Source: JADLHS01 sp020848635 | GTDB lineage: Bacteria; Verrucomicrobiota; Verrucomicrobiia; Limisphaerales; JADLHS01 | Length of the DNA stretch: 64,000 nt | Assembly (NCBI GenBank): GCA_037044975.1 | Contig: JBAOIL010000026.1 | Coordinates: 186,001-250,000, forward strand | Direction of reading: 5' to 3' | Shown: in pieces, positions 52,439 through 62,626 of the stretch | Numbering within the stretch: the stretch's first letter is position 1 | Layout: each line of letters begins with the position of its first letter | The notes under the pieces: model-generated | Seen by the model: the letters and a program-made list of their open reading frames with translations, nothing else | Told to the model about the DNA's origin: nothing | Databases searched by the model: none | Position numbers and translations under genes: made by a program

Positions 52439-53686
52439 ATGAAGACCTGGAATAAGAACCCCGTGCCGAACGACATCAAATCCCAGACGCGCGCCGAACT
52501 CGAAGCGCAGTTCGCCGTGTGGGAACAACCCGTCTATCGCGTCAAGCAACTGATGGACTGGCTCTACGTCCAGCGCGTCGGCGATTGGGACGCGATGACG
52601 AATCTGCCCAAGGCCCTGCGCGAGAAACTCCGCTTGGAGTTTTCCCTGGGCCGGCTGGAACTGGCGCGCAAGCAAGGCGCGCGCGATACCACGCAAAAGT
52701 TTCTCTGGCGGCTGGCCGATCATTCGCTGATTGAAAGCGTGTTGATTCCCGCCAATCCCTCGCTCTATGGCGAACCCAGCGACCGCCACACCCTCTGTGT
52801 CTCCACGCAGGTGGGGTGCGCCTATGGCTGCAAGTTCTGCGCGAGCGGCTTGGACGGCTGGAAACGCAATCTGCTGCCCCACGAGATCGTGGAGCAAGTG
52901 TTGGGCGTCGAACGGTGGAGCGCCGAACAGTCGAAAGCCGATCGGCCAAAGCCTGCAGTCGCGACGGTGGCGGAAGACGAAAGCCAGACGTCAGAAGCCC
53001 AGCGCGAGAGTGCCGACCTCCGTCTCCCGCACTACGCCCCCCGCAATCCTGGCAACGGATTTCCCGGCCCTCGACTGGTGGACAACGTGGTCATCATGGG
53101 CATGGGCGAACCGCTGGCCAACTATGATAACTTGCTGAAAGCCCTGCGCCTGCTCAATGCCGGGTGGGGCGGCCGCATCGGGGCGCGGAAGATCACAGTT
53201 TCCACCAGCGGCCTGGCCCCGCAAATTCGCCGGCTGGCGGACGAGCCGGAACAGTTTTCCCTCGCCGTATCCCTGCACGGCGCCACTGACGCGGTTCGTG
53301 ACCGGATCATGCCGGTTAATCGCAAGTTCCCGCTCAAGGAACTCGCGTCGGCGCTGGAGTATTACCAATCCCAGCGGGGCCGGATCATCACCTTTGAATA
53401 CATCCTCATTGCCGGCGTGAATGATGACCTGGCGCAAGCCAAACCGCTCGGCGCCCTGGCGAAGCGGCTTAATGCCAAGGTCAATTTGATTCCCTACAAC
53501 ACCGTCGAGGGTCTGCCCTGGGCCCGCCCGGAAGAGGACGCCTGTGAGAAATTCCTTGCGGCGATGCGGGTGCAAAAAATTGTCACAACGTTGCGCCGGG
53601 AAAAAGGCCATGACATTGACGCGGCCTGCGGCCAATTGCGGTTAAAAACTGAACGGGAATTAAGCGGGGTTACTTTGATTTCTTGA
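52439..53686 (+). CDS. rlmN: 23S rRNA (adenine-2503-C2)-methyltransferase / tRNA A37 C2-methyltransferase
   Basis: Radical SAM enzyme that methylates adenine C2 in 23S rRNA and some tRNAs. The cluster motif CAYGCKFC gives Cys127, Cys131 and Cys134; GMGEPLANYDNLLKALRLLN and KITVSTSGLAPQIRRLADEP follow. The second catalytic Cys, the one carrying the transferred methyl, is Cys397 in GHDIDAACGQLRLKTERE. Two oddities: between the radical SAM cysteines and GMGEP there are about 42 extra residues (around VEDESQTSEAQRESADLRL-type, low-complexity sequence), and the last residues SGVTLIS are unlike the family because the gene end runs into an AT-rich islet. A second copy of the tail lies at 54528-54618. 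Confidence 0.93.
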   Translation: MKTWNKNPVPNDIKSQTRAELEAQFAVWEQPVYRVKQLMDWLYVQRVGDWDAMTNLPKALREKLRLEFSLGRLELARKQGARDTTQKFLWRLADHSLIESVLIPANPSLYGEPSDRHTLCVSTQVGCAYGCKFCASGLDGWKRNLLPHEIVEQVLGVERWSAEQSKADRPKPAVATVAEDESQTSEAQRESADLRLPHYAPRNPGNGFPGPRLVDNVVIMGMGEPLANYDNLLKALRLLNAGWGGRIGARKITVSTSGLAPQIRRLADEPEQFSLAVSLHGATDAVRDRIMPVNRKFPLKELASALEYYQSQRGRIITFEYILIAGVNDDLAQAKPLGALAKRLNAKVNLIPYNTVEGLPWARPEEDACEKFLAAMRVQKIVTTLRREKGHDIDAACGQLRLKTERELSGVTLIS

Positions 53687-54149
53687 TGTCAGCAAGAATT
53701 CTCTCTTGGGAGACTTTCTTCATCGAGTTCGAGTAATTTTCTTGTTCGCGTTGTGCCGAGAACTCATGTGCAAATTGATTGAAGCTCCGCCGCCCTAGAA
53801 ACCAAGTGCTAGCAAAGTTTAACACCACCATTGTCGGAACACCAATATAGAACCGAAGCGGGCTCTGGGGGTTGCCAATTATGATGGAAAACCTCCAAGC
53901 CAAAACCAATGTCCACCAAGAGAGATAAACGATGGCAAATGAACGATCGAACGCCTTCAACTGTACCAGCCGTACAGTATGCCAAATAACAAGAATTCCC
54001 GAAACGGTCACCGCAAGTTTCCAATACTCCGCTGGGATGTTCATGTCTGACAAACTCTCTTTGAGAAAATCTTCGGCAAATCCGACTTGAGCAAACAGGG
54101 CGATGAGACACCAAAACGCTACGAAATAGATCGCCAGTGGTCGCTTCAT
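53670..54149 (-). CDS. Orphan four-helix membrane protein in an AT-rich islet
   Basis: A 159-residue protein, MKRPLAIYFVAFWCLIALFA and onwards, with helices at about residues 5-22, 42-60, 66-88 and 101-121 and a charged C-terminal tail (SFNQFAHEFSAQREQENYSN). ATG 54149 is preferred to the upstream 54215. I do not recognise the family. Base composition is strongly different from the surrounding genes. Its 3' end overlaps that of rlmN by 17 bases in convergent orientation, exactly where rlmN loses its family-like ending, so it arrived with the islet. Confidence 0.6.
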   Translation of the reverse strand: MKRPLAIYFVAFWCLIALFAQVGFAEDFLKESLSDMNIPAEYWKLAVTVSGILVIWHTVRLVQLKAFDRSFAIVYLSWWTLVLAWRFSIIIGNPQSPLRFYIGVPTMVVLNFASTWFLGRRSFNQFAHEFSAQREQENYSNSMKKVSQERILADIKKSK

Positions 54150-54527
54150 AATTGGTAAAGCTGCCTGTTGGAGACAATAAATCCAGCCAAATGATGTCTC
54201 TGTGGAGTAAAACACTGAAATTCATTTCGGCTGTTCATATGAACAACAAGCCACCGCCCGCACGTTGGATCAAGACTTATTTGCCTTGCAGTCCTCATTG
54301 CCTCGCTCGCGTCGCAGTGAAAGAAATGAATCCGAATCATCGCGATAAAGTAGCGAACAATCCACAGAAACAGCCTCATTCTTTGCGAGCCAAGTCTGGC
54401 GGGTTGCCAAGCTGAAAGTCCAAGCTGTGACAGCTTGGGCTGAAAAGAACTGCAGGCTTGGTCAGGATGCCACAACAAAATTCAATCGCCCTAGACCGGC
54501 GGCGCGACCATGTCGGTAAATGCGCCA
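54150..54527. other. AT-rich islet DNA without a supported gene
   Basis: Remaining part of the islet between the orphan membrane gene and the rlmN tail remnant. It holds a perfect hairpin CCAAGCTG-TGA-CAGCTTGG at 54420-54438, with no T-tract. Short frames on both strands look non-coding. No integrase, att-like perfect repeat or insertion-sequence end is recognisable. Confidence 0.5.
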
Positions 54528-54618
54528 AGGGTTCGCCGCGAAGAAAGGCCACGACATTGACGCGGCCTACGGCCAGTTGCGGCTGAAGACGGAACGCGAG
54601 CTGGCACGTCAGCCCTAA
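54528..54618 (+). pseudogene. Displaced copy of the rlmN 3' end
   Basis: Reads KGHDIDAAYGQLRLKTEREL and then ARQP to TAA 54618, against the intact gene's KGHDIDAACGQLRLKTEREL. DNA identity is high over about 65 bases, with mostly third-position changes, and there is one extra base just upstream relative to rlmN (frame broken at RRE). The catalytic Cys is replaced by Tyr. It has no start codon or promoter and cannot be a functional gene. Confidence 0.8.
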
Positions 54619-54731
54619 CGGCGGCACAACGGGGTGACGGTCTGCCTTGATCCCCTCGAGAGCATAATGATCTTCATTCAGGCCACGAATTTGATTGTCA
54701 AACGCGAAGGCATTTTACGAGAATTCGTACG

Positions 54732-56531
54732 ATGTCAGACTTAAAGCCACTCCCCGCCCACCTAATCGGCGGCAACTTTTTGCTCACCGAAACCGCCCCC
54801 GATTTGGTGTTCACTCCTGAAGATTTGTCATCGGAACAACGCCTGATGGCGCAGACGGCCGAGAAATTCATGGACAAGGAGGTCATGCCGAATGTCGAAG
54901 CGTTGGAGCATCAGCAGGAAGGGCTCACCCCGAAGCTCTTTCGCCAGGCCGGAGAATTGGGATTGCTCGGCATGGGGGTGCCTGCGGAGTACGACGGCTT
55001 GGGGTTGGACAAGACGAGTGCGGTAGGTGTGGAGGAGCAATTGACGCGGCTGGGCGGCTTCGGCGTGACCTGCGGGGCGCACTGCGGCATCGGCACGCAA
55101 CCCCTGCTCTATTTCGGCACGGAGGCGCAGAAACAGAAATATCTTTCGAAACTGGCAACGGGCGAGTGGATGGCGGCGTATGCGCTCAGCGAAGCGGGTT
55201 CCGGCTCCGATGCGCTCGGCTTGCGCACCAAAGCGACCCTCTCAGCCGACGGCAAGCACTATCTCCTCAACGGGACCAAGATGTGGATCTCGAACTCGGC
55301 CTGGGCCAATCTGTTCACGGTGTTCGCCAAGGTGGATGGCCAGCACACGACCGCATTTCTCGTCGAGCGCACCTTCCCCGGCGTCTCGCTGGGCAAAGAA
55401 GAGCACAAGCTGGGAATCAAAACGTCCTCGACCCGCCGCGTGATTCTGGAGGACGCCCAAGTGCCCGTGGAGAACCTGCTGGGCGAAGTCGGCAAAGGCG
55501 CGTACATCGCGTTCAACATTCTGAACCTCGGTCGCTTCAAATTAGGCGCCGGCGCGATTGGGGCCGCGAAGGAGTCGCTCAAGATTGCCATCCGCTATGC
55601 GCTGGAGCGCCAGCAATTCGGCCGACCCATCGCTGCGTTCGGCCTGATCCAGCAAAAACTGGCGGACATGACCACGCGCATCTTCGCCGGGGAAAGCGCC
55701 GTTTACCGTACGGCCGCCATGATGGACGCCGTGTGCGAAACTGGCGAACTGATGGATTCGATGAACCCGCCGTTCCTCCGCGGCTTGGACGAATTCGCGC
55801 TGGAATGTTCCATCATCAAGGTGGCGTGCAGCGAAATTCTGGATGCGGTGGCGGATGAATCCCTGCAAATCCACGGCGGTTATGGCTACACGGAAGAATT
55901 TCCGGCGGCCCGCATCTATCGGGATTCGCGCATCAACCGCATTTTCGAGGGCACGAACGAAATCAACCGTCTGTTTATTCCCGGGCTGCTCCTGCGACGG
56001 GCCCAACGCGGCCGGTTTCCCCTCGGGCCAGCGATCGCAAAGGTGAGCAAGGACCTGCTGGATATGTCGCCATTGGATGAAGTCAGCGGGGACCAACTGG
56101 CCGTTGCCCAAGCGCTCCTGGTGAACGCAAAAAAACTTTCGCTCTTTGTTTCCGGGGTGGCTTATCAGAAATTCGGTGAGAAGCTCGGCGAGGAGCAGGA
56201 AGTGGTCGCCCACTTGAGCGATATGATGAGCGACGTTTACCTGGCGGAAAGCGCGCTGCTCCGCACCCGCAAAGTCCGCCCGGCCAAAGCCAATTCATCC
56301 ATAATGACCGATTTGACGCTGGCCTTCATCAATGACGCCGCCGGCCGCCTGGAACGGCAGGCGCGGCAGGCGCTGGCGGCGACCGTGCAGGGCGACGAAC
56401 TGCGGGCGCAATTGGGAATTGTCCGCCGACTGCTGCGCTGGTCACCCCTGAATGGGGTCGCCCTGCGGCGGCGCATCGCCAAGCGGTTGTGCGATGTGGG
56501 CAGCTTCCCGGCTCTGGTGGCCGGGCATTAA
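54732..56531 (+). CDS. Acyl-CoA dehydrogenase (long-type)
   Basis: A flavin enzyme that introduces the alpha-beta double bond in acyl-CoA during beta-oxidation. The 599 residues match the long VLCAD/ACAD9-like bacterial type: an acyl-CoA dehydrogenase core to about residue 425, then a C-terminal helical domain of about 170 residues. Motifs: AAYALSEAGSGSDALGLRTK (FAD/substrate region), GTKMWISNSAWANLF, ERQQFGRPIAAFGLIQQKLA, catalytic Glu in DEFALECSIIKVACSEI (about 357) and LQIHGGYGYTEEFPAARIYR with RINRIFEGTNEINRLFIPG. No electron-transfer flavoprotein or thiolase gene is adjacent. Confidence 0.92.
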   Translation: MSDLKPLPAHLIGGNFLLTETAPDLVFTPEDLSSEQRLMAQTAEKFMDKEVMPNVEALEHQQEGLTPKLFRQAGELGLLGMGVPAEYDGLGLDKTSAVGVEEQLTRLGGFGVTCGAHCGIGTQPLLYFGTEAQKQKYLSKLATGEWMAAYALSEAGSGSDALGLRTKATLSADGKHYLLNGTKMWISNSAWANLFTVFAKVDGQHTTAFLVERTFPGVSLGKEEHKLGIKTSSTRRVILEDAQVPVENLLGEVGKGAYIAFNILNLGRFKLGAGAIGAAKESLKIAIRYALERQQFGRPIAAFGLIQQKLADMTTRIFAGESAVYRTAAMMDAVCETGELMDSMNPPFLRGLDEFALECSIIKVACSEILDAVADESLQIHGGYGYTEEFPAARIYRDSRINRIFEGTNEINRLFIPGLLLRRAQRGRFPLGPAIAKVSKDLLDMSPLDEVSGDQLAVAQALLVNAKKLSLFVSGVAYQKFGEKLGEEQEVVAHLSDMMSDVYLAESALLRTRKVRPAKANSSIMTDLTLAFINDAAGRLERQARQALAATVQGDELRAQLGIVRRLLRWSPLNGVALRRRIAKRLCDVGSFPALVAGH

Positions 56532-56701
56532 CCGCGCGACAAACGAATGCGAACCGCGCCGGCCTGGATGAATATACAGTCGCCTTGCGAACCATAGCGC
56601 GGGCGACAAGGCACGCGAATACCCACCGATTTTGGAATTGAACAGAAAGAACGCCAAACCGTCTAATTCTCGATAGCAAACCAACAAAACAACAGATCAC
56701 T

Positions 56702-57133
56702 ATGAAAAAAACCATCCTGACCCTCTGTGCCGTAATGGCTTTCACCCGGGTCTATGCGGCGGAACTCGAGTGGCAGACGGATTTGCCCAAGGCCCAAGCC
56801 CAGGCTAAAACCGAAAAGAAACTCGTCATGCTCGACTTCACCGGCTCCGACTGGTGCGGTTGGTGCATCAAGCTAAACAAGGACGTGTTCTCGAAACCGG
56901 AGTTCGTCGAATACGCAAAAAAGAACCTGGTGGCGGTGGAAGTGGATTTTCCTAATAAGAAAAAGTTGAGCCCGGCCCAGAAACAGGCCAACGATGCGCT
57001 GGCCAAGAAATACGCGATCCGGGGCTATCCGACGATCATCGTGCTGGATGGCGACGGCAAGAAGGTCGGCGAGCTCGGTTACAAACCCAACCCGACTGAG
57101 TTCATCGCCGAACTGGAGAAATCGAAGAAGTAA
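56702..57133 (+). CDS. Exported thioredoxin-fold protein with CGWC active site
   Basis: A 143-residue protein with a signal peptide (MKKTILTLCAVMAFTRVYAA, cleavage near residue 20) and a thioredoxin fold. The redox motif is SDWCGWCIKLNKDVF, and the cis-Pro is in IRGYPTIIVLDGDG. It resembles periplasmic thioredoxin-like proteins related to the C-terminal domain of DsbD. It probably reduces or isomerises disulfides, or detoxifies peroxides, in the periplasm; the partner is unknown. A 130-base AT-rich leader precedes ATG 56702, and a strong terminator follows. Confidence 0.9.
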   Translation: MKKTILTLCAVMAFTRVYAAELEWQTDLPKAQAQAKTEKKLVMLDFTGSDWCGWCIKLNKDVFSKPEFVEYAKKNLVAVEVDFPNKKKLSPAQKQANDALAKKYAIRGYPTIIVLDGDGKKVGELGYKPNPTEFIAELEKSKK

Positions 57134-57163
57134 CTCAGGCAGGAACGGAGCCCGGAACATCAC

Positions 57164-57192
57164 GGCGCGGCCTTCTGGCCGCGCCTTTTTTT
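57164..57192 (+). terminator. Intrinsic terminator after the thioredoxin-fold gene
   Basis: Perfect arms GGCGCGGCC (57164-57172) and GGCCGCGCC (57177-57185), loop TTCT, then seven T (57186-57192). Confidence 0.93.
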
Positions 57193-57248
57193 GCTTCCAA
57201 CTTGACCCTGCGCGTTTCCAATCTAGCATGCCGCCCGGTGGTTCACGC

Positions 57249-58409
57249 ATGAAAGCGATTCTCGCACTCGAAGATGGTTCAATTTTCCACGGCACGGGTT
57301 TTGGCGCGCAAGCGTCCGCCTGTGGCGAGGTGTGTTTCAACACCTCAATGACCGGGTATCAGGAAATCCTCACCGATCCCTCCTACAAGGCCCAGATCGT
57401 CACGATGACGTATCCGTTGATCGGCAACTACGGCGTCAACCCGCTGGATGTGGAATCGTGGCGACCTCACGTCGCGGGGTTTGTGGTGCGCGAAGTCTCG
57501 CCGGTGGTGAGCAACTGGCGGGCGGAGAGTTCGCTGGCGGAATACCTCGAACGCAACGGCATCCCCGGAATTCAGGGCATTGACACGCGGGCCCTCACCA
57601 AGAAACTCCGTGTCCGCGGCGCGTTGAATGGTTTCATCACCACCGAAAACATTTCGGCGGACGAAGCGGTGAAACGCGCCCGGGAATGGCCCGGCCTCGC
57701 GGGTGTGGATTACGTCAAGGAAGTCACGCATCCGGAAGCCTTCCGCTGGGATGAAAAGGACGAACAGAGCAGCGATTTCGATTTGGTCCGAGGCAACGCC
57801 ACGATAGACGCTCGCAAGCATCACAAGCCCCTACCCCCGGCGGACATTCCGATTGTGGCGTACGACTTCGGAATGAAATACAATATCCTGCGCCGACTGC
57901 GGCAGCATGGCTTCCAAACCCAAGTGGTACCGGCGACCACCCCGGCGACCGAAGTGCTCAAGCACCGCCCCGCCGGCATCTTTCTGTCAAACGGCCCCGG
58001 CGACCCCGCCGCGCTCGGTTACGCCATCCGGGCGGTGAGCGAGTTGATGAAAACCGGCATTCCAATTTTTGGCATCTGCCTCGGCCACCAGATTCTTGGG
58101 CAGGCGCTCGGCGGAAAAACCTTCAAGCTCAAGTTCGGTCATCGCGGTGGCAACCAGCCGGTGAAAGACTTGGAGAGTGGCAAGGTGGAGATAACCTCGC
58201 AGAATCATGGTTTTGCCGTGGACGCCACTTCGCTGCCCACCGAGGTAGCGGTGAATCGCATCAACCTCAACGACCAGACCGTGGAGGGCTTGCGCCACAA
58301 GACGAAGCCGATTTTCTGTGTGCAATATCATCCGGAGGCGTCACCCGGCCCGCACGACTCGACGCCGTTGTTTGCCGAGTTTCGAGAGTTGATTTACCGG
58401 CAGCCGTAG
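57249..58409 (+). CDS. carA: Carbamoyl-phosphate synthase small subunit
   Basis: Glutaminase subunit that feeds ammonia to CarB for arginine and pyrimidine synthesis. From ATG 57249 (MKAILALEDGSIFHGTGFGA) it is 386 residues, of normal length. The N-terminal CPSase domain shows EVCFNTSMTGYQEILTDPSY and GIQGIDTRALTKKLR. The class-I amidotransferase domain shows ILRRLRQHGFQTQVVPATTP, the nucleophile Cys in PIFGICLGHQILGQALGGKT and the His/Glu in YHPEASPGPHDS. The frame is open further upstream but crosses the previous gene and its terminator. carB is not in the window. Confidence 0.97.
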   Translation: MKAILALEDGSIFHGTGFGAQASACGEVCFNTSMTGYQEILTDPSYKAQIVTMTYPLIGNYGVNPLDVESWRPHVAGFVVREVSPVVSNWRAESSLAEYLERNGIPGIQGIDTRALTKKLRVRGALNGFITTENISADEAVKRAREWPGLAGVDYVKEVTHPEAFRWDEKDEQSSDFDLVRGNATIDARKHHKPLPPADIPIVAYDFGMKYNILRRLRQHGFQTQVVPATTPATEVLKHRPAGIFLSNGPGDPAALGYAIRAVSELMKTGIPIFGICLGHQILGQALGGKTFKLKFGHRGGNQPVKDLESGKVEITSQNHGFAVDATSLPTEVAVNRINLNDQTVEGLRHKTKPIFCVQYHPEASPGPHDSTPLFAEFRELIYRQP

Positions 58410-58488
58410 GGCGGGAAGCGAAAACAATTCCGCATTTGCGTTTGACTTGAATTTGGCGGCGAAGATACTTTCTCCTGCGTAAAGCAAT

Positions 58489-59003
58489 ATGGCCAAACTC
58501 GTACTTCTCAGTCAGGGGTTGATCGGTCGGACACATGAATTGAAGGTGGACACGACCACCATCGGACGTGTAGACGACAACACGTTTCCAATTGCTGAGC
58601 CTTCAGTTTCAAGCCATCACTGTGAAATTCTGCGCAAAGGTTCGGATGTGGTCGTTCGCGATTTGAATTCCACCAACGGAACGTTCATCAACGGGGAAAA
58701 AATCTCCGAGTCCGTTTTAAAGCCCGGACAGATTCTGCGGCTGGGCCAAATTGAAATGCGGCTGGAGACGGAAGAAGCCGCCGCGCCCGCCGCCGGCAAG
58801 AAAGCCCCTGACAACACGGTGGTCATGCAACGCGGCGTGAGCCTCACCGATTTGGAAGCCGGCGCCAAAAAGGCTTCGACACAGCCGGCAAGGGGTTTTC
58901 GAAAAAAGACAACAAAGGCAATAAAATTTTCCTCCTCGTGGCCATCGTGGTGGGCGTCGTCATTGTCGGCCTGCTCCTTTTTGCGTTCGCCACGATGAAG
59001 TGA
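58489..59003 (+). CDS. FHA-domain protein with C-terminal membrane anchor (single-base frameshift)
   Basis: An FHA domain occupies about residues 1-100: the phosphothreonine-binding core is TTIGRVDDNTFPI, SVSSHHCEIL and DLNSTNGTFINGEKI. A Pro/Ala-rich linker follows, then one membrane helix at the very end. The helix (IFLLVAIVVGVVIVGLLLFA, then FATMK to TGA 59003) lies in another frame than the FHA domain; the shift is at about 58870-58890. Without it the tail would be a Ser/Trp-rich nonsense sequence. The result is a cytoplasmic phospho-peptide reader tethered at its C-terminus. No Ser/Thr kinase gene is in the window. Confidence 0.82.
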
Positions 59004-59037
59004 AGCGTCCCCGCCCCTCGCCGCCCGGAATGGCGGT

Positions 59038-60045
59038 CTATTTTTCGGCCAACCACTTCGCCACACTGGTGGCCGCGTAAGTGATGAGGATGTCCGCTCC
59101 CGCGCGGCGCATGGCGAGCAGGCTTTCCAGCGTCACAGCGCGTTCGTCAATCCAGCCGTTGGCCGCCGCCGCCTTCACCATCGAATATTCGCCGCTTACC
59201 GCATAGGCCGCCGTTGGATAGCCAAACTCCGCCTTCACGCGCTGGAGGATGTCCAGGTACGCGAGCGCCGGTTTCACCATGACAATGTCCGCCCCTTCGG
59301 CGATGTCGAGCGCAACTTCGCGCAGCGCCTCATTCGCATTCGCCGCGTCCATCTGGTAACTGCGCCGGTCGCCGAACTTGGGTGTGGATTCCGCGGCTTC
59401 GCGGAAAGGTCCGTAAAACGCCGACGCGAACTTCGCCGCATACGACATGATCGGCGTCTCGGTAAAACCAGATCGGTCCAGTGCGGCGCGAATCGCCCGC
59501 ACCCGCCCATCCATCATGTCGCTGGGCGCAACCATATCCGCCCCCGCCTCGGCATGGCTTACGGCCGCACGCGCGAGCAATTTGAGGGTTGGATCGTTCA
59601 GAATCTTCGCCCCGAGTTGGTCCGGGTGAACGATGCCGCAATGACCATGCGCCATGTATTCACACAAACAGACGTCGGTAACGATCAGCAAATTGGGCAG
59701 CTCTTTCTTCAAGAGCCGAACCGCCTGTTGCACAATCCCATTCTTGGCGTAGGCCCCGCTGGCCCTGGCATCTTTCGCTTCGGGAATCCCAAAAAGTAAA
59801 ACGGCAGGAACGCCGGCAGCCAAAGCCTGGCTCGCCTCGCGCACCAGTTCATCGGGCGAGAGCTGAAAAACCCCCGGCATCGCGCCAATGGGCTGGCGCA
59901 GTTTCCGTCCCGAGCGGACGAACAAGGGCAAGACCAATTGCGACGCATGCAAATGCGTCTCGCAGACGAGTCGGCGCAACGCGGCGGACTGCCGCAACCG
60001 ACGCGGGCGAGCAACGGGAAACTGCGCCACCGTTGGTAAACTCAT
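59038..60045 (-). CDS. hemB: Delta-aminolevulinic acid dehydratase (porphobilinogen synthase)
   Basis: Condenses two 5-aminolevulinate molecules into porphobilinogen in heme and cobalamin synthesis. The 335-residue length is normal. Schiff-base lysines are Lys205 in SYAAKFASAFYGPFREA and Lys258 in VMVKPALAYLD. The metal site in TDVCLCEYMAHGHCGI shows Cys126, Cys128 and Cys136, so it is the zinc-dependent type. RRLVCETHLHASQLVLPLFV is the usual N-terminal arm. The start overlaps the end of the lysR gene by four bases (ATGA), so the two are translationally coupled. Confidence 0.96.
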   Translation of the reverse strand: MSLPTVAQFPVARPRRLRQSAALRRLVCETHLHASQLVLPLFVRSGRKLRQPIGAMPGVFQLSPDELVREASQALAAGVPAVLLFGIPEAKDARASGAYAKNGIVQQAVRLLKKELPNLLIVTDVCLCEYMAHGHCGIVHPDQLGAKILNDPTLKLLARAAVSHAEAGADMVAPSDMMDGRVRAIRAALDRSGFTETPIMSYAAKFASAFYGPFREAAESTPKFGDRRSYQMDAANANEALREVALDIAEGADIVMVKPALAYLDILQRVKAEFGYPTAAYAVSGEYSMVKAAAANGWIDERAVTLESLLAMRRAGADILITYAATSVAKWLAEK

Positions 60046-60941
60046 GCGGCCGCGGACTTGCCACCGCCATCCTTGACGATATTGATGAACTGCTTCATCG
60101 CGGGTGACAACACTTTGCCTTTCTTGTAAATGGCGGCCAGCGTCCGAAAACAGTCCGCATCTTCAATGGTGAGGGCCACCAACGTCTGTTTCGCGACTTC
60201 CTGGGTGATGGTGCCTTGCGGCACAATCGAGATCCCGGCATCAATTTCCACCGCGCGCTTTACGGTCTCAATGTTGTCGAACTCCATCACGGTTTTCACC
60301 TCGACGCCGTAGTCCTTGAGGATCCTGTCGAGCGCCTTGCGCGTCGGAATGTCCGGTTCAAACCCGATGAATTTCTGTCCCGCGACGACCTTCAGCTTCA
60401 CCCCCTTCTGCTTCGCGAGCGGGTGTTGGGGATGACAGATCAACACGAGCGGGTCCTTGCGCAACGGCACAATCTCCAGTTTCGCATCCTTGTTGGGGTA
60501 CGCGACGAGGCCGAGGTCCACGATGTTGCTAAATACATCTTCATAAACCTGGTTCGAGCGGCGATATTCCACATGCACATGAACCGTTGGATAGTCCTTG
60601 AGAAACCGCTTGATGTACGGAGGCAGATCATGCAGGCCGATGCTGTAAATCGTCGCCACGCGGATCGTGCCGGAAATGATATCCTTGATCTCCTGAAGCT
60701 TGTGGTGCAACCCATCGTAAGTCTGGATGATCTGCTTGCTGAAGTCATAAAGCACCTGCCCCTCCCGGGTCAGGCGGAATTTTTTCTTGCTGCGCTCGAT
60801 GAGCAGTGACTTGAACTGGCGCTCCAGCGAACTGATCTGCTGACTCACAGCTGATTGGGTGACGCCGTTGATTTGGGCGGCCTTGGTGAAACTTTCGGTT
60901 TCAGCCAGGTCACAGAAAACTTTCAAACTTTCGATTTGCAT
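60042..60941 (-). CDS. LysR-family transcriptional regulator (CysB/CynR-like)
   Basis: A 299-residue regulator. The winged helix-turn-helix is at residues 1-60 (FCDLAETESFTKAAQINGVT, QSAVSQQISSLERQF). The effector domain is from about 90 (GTIRVATIYSIGLHDLPPYI, VDLGLVAYPNKDAKLEIVPL, GISIVPQGTITQEVAKQTLV). It is coupled to hemB by overlap and divergent from guaB across about 100 bases, the classical arrangement for autoregulation plus control of the divergent gene. Its inducer is unknown. Confidence 0.92.
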   Translation of the reverse strand: MQIESLKVFCDLAETESFTKAAQINGVTQSAVSQQISSLERQFKSLLIERSKKKFRLTREGQVLYDFSKQIIQTYDGLHHKLQEIKDIISGTIRVATIYSIGLHDLPPYIKRFLKDYPTVHVHVEYRRSNQVYEDVFSNIVDLGLVAYPNKDAKLEIVPLRKDPLVLICHPQHPLAKQKGVKLKVVAGQKFIGFEPDIPTRKALDRILKDYGVEVKTVMEFDNIETVKRAVEIDAGISIVPQGTITQEVAKQTLVALTIEDADCFRTLAAIYKKGKVLSPAMKQFINIVKDGGGKSAAA

Positions 60942-60947
60942 AAGCAG

Positions 60948-60962
60948 AGTAGATACAATACT
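60948..60962. promoter_or_regulatory. Possible LysR-type operator in the lysR-guaB divergent region
   Basis: AGTA-GATACAA-TACT, an interrupted dyad containing T-N11-A, the general LysR recognition pattern. It lies seven bases ahead of the lysR start codon, in an AT-rich stretch. The match is short, so this is only a candidate. Confidence 0.35.
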
Positions 60963-61040
60963 ACCAAAACCGTCAACTCAAGTTATTTCTCCGTCACCTT
61001 TCCGCTTGCCATGACCCTGCCCGATTTTTCATGCTCCGTC

Positions 61041-62601
<1,561 letters not shown>

Positions 62602-62626
62602 ACGCGAACGGGCTGCTTCACCCGGT

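Noticed and set aside
53600..54620. Insertion sequence at rlmN
   Set aside because: There is no transposase, no terminal inverted repeat and no short target duplication; the flanking similarity is the rlmN coding tail itself.
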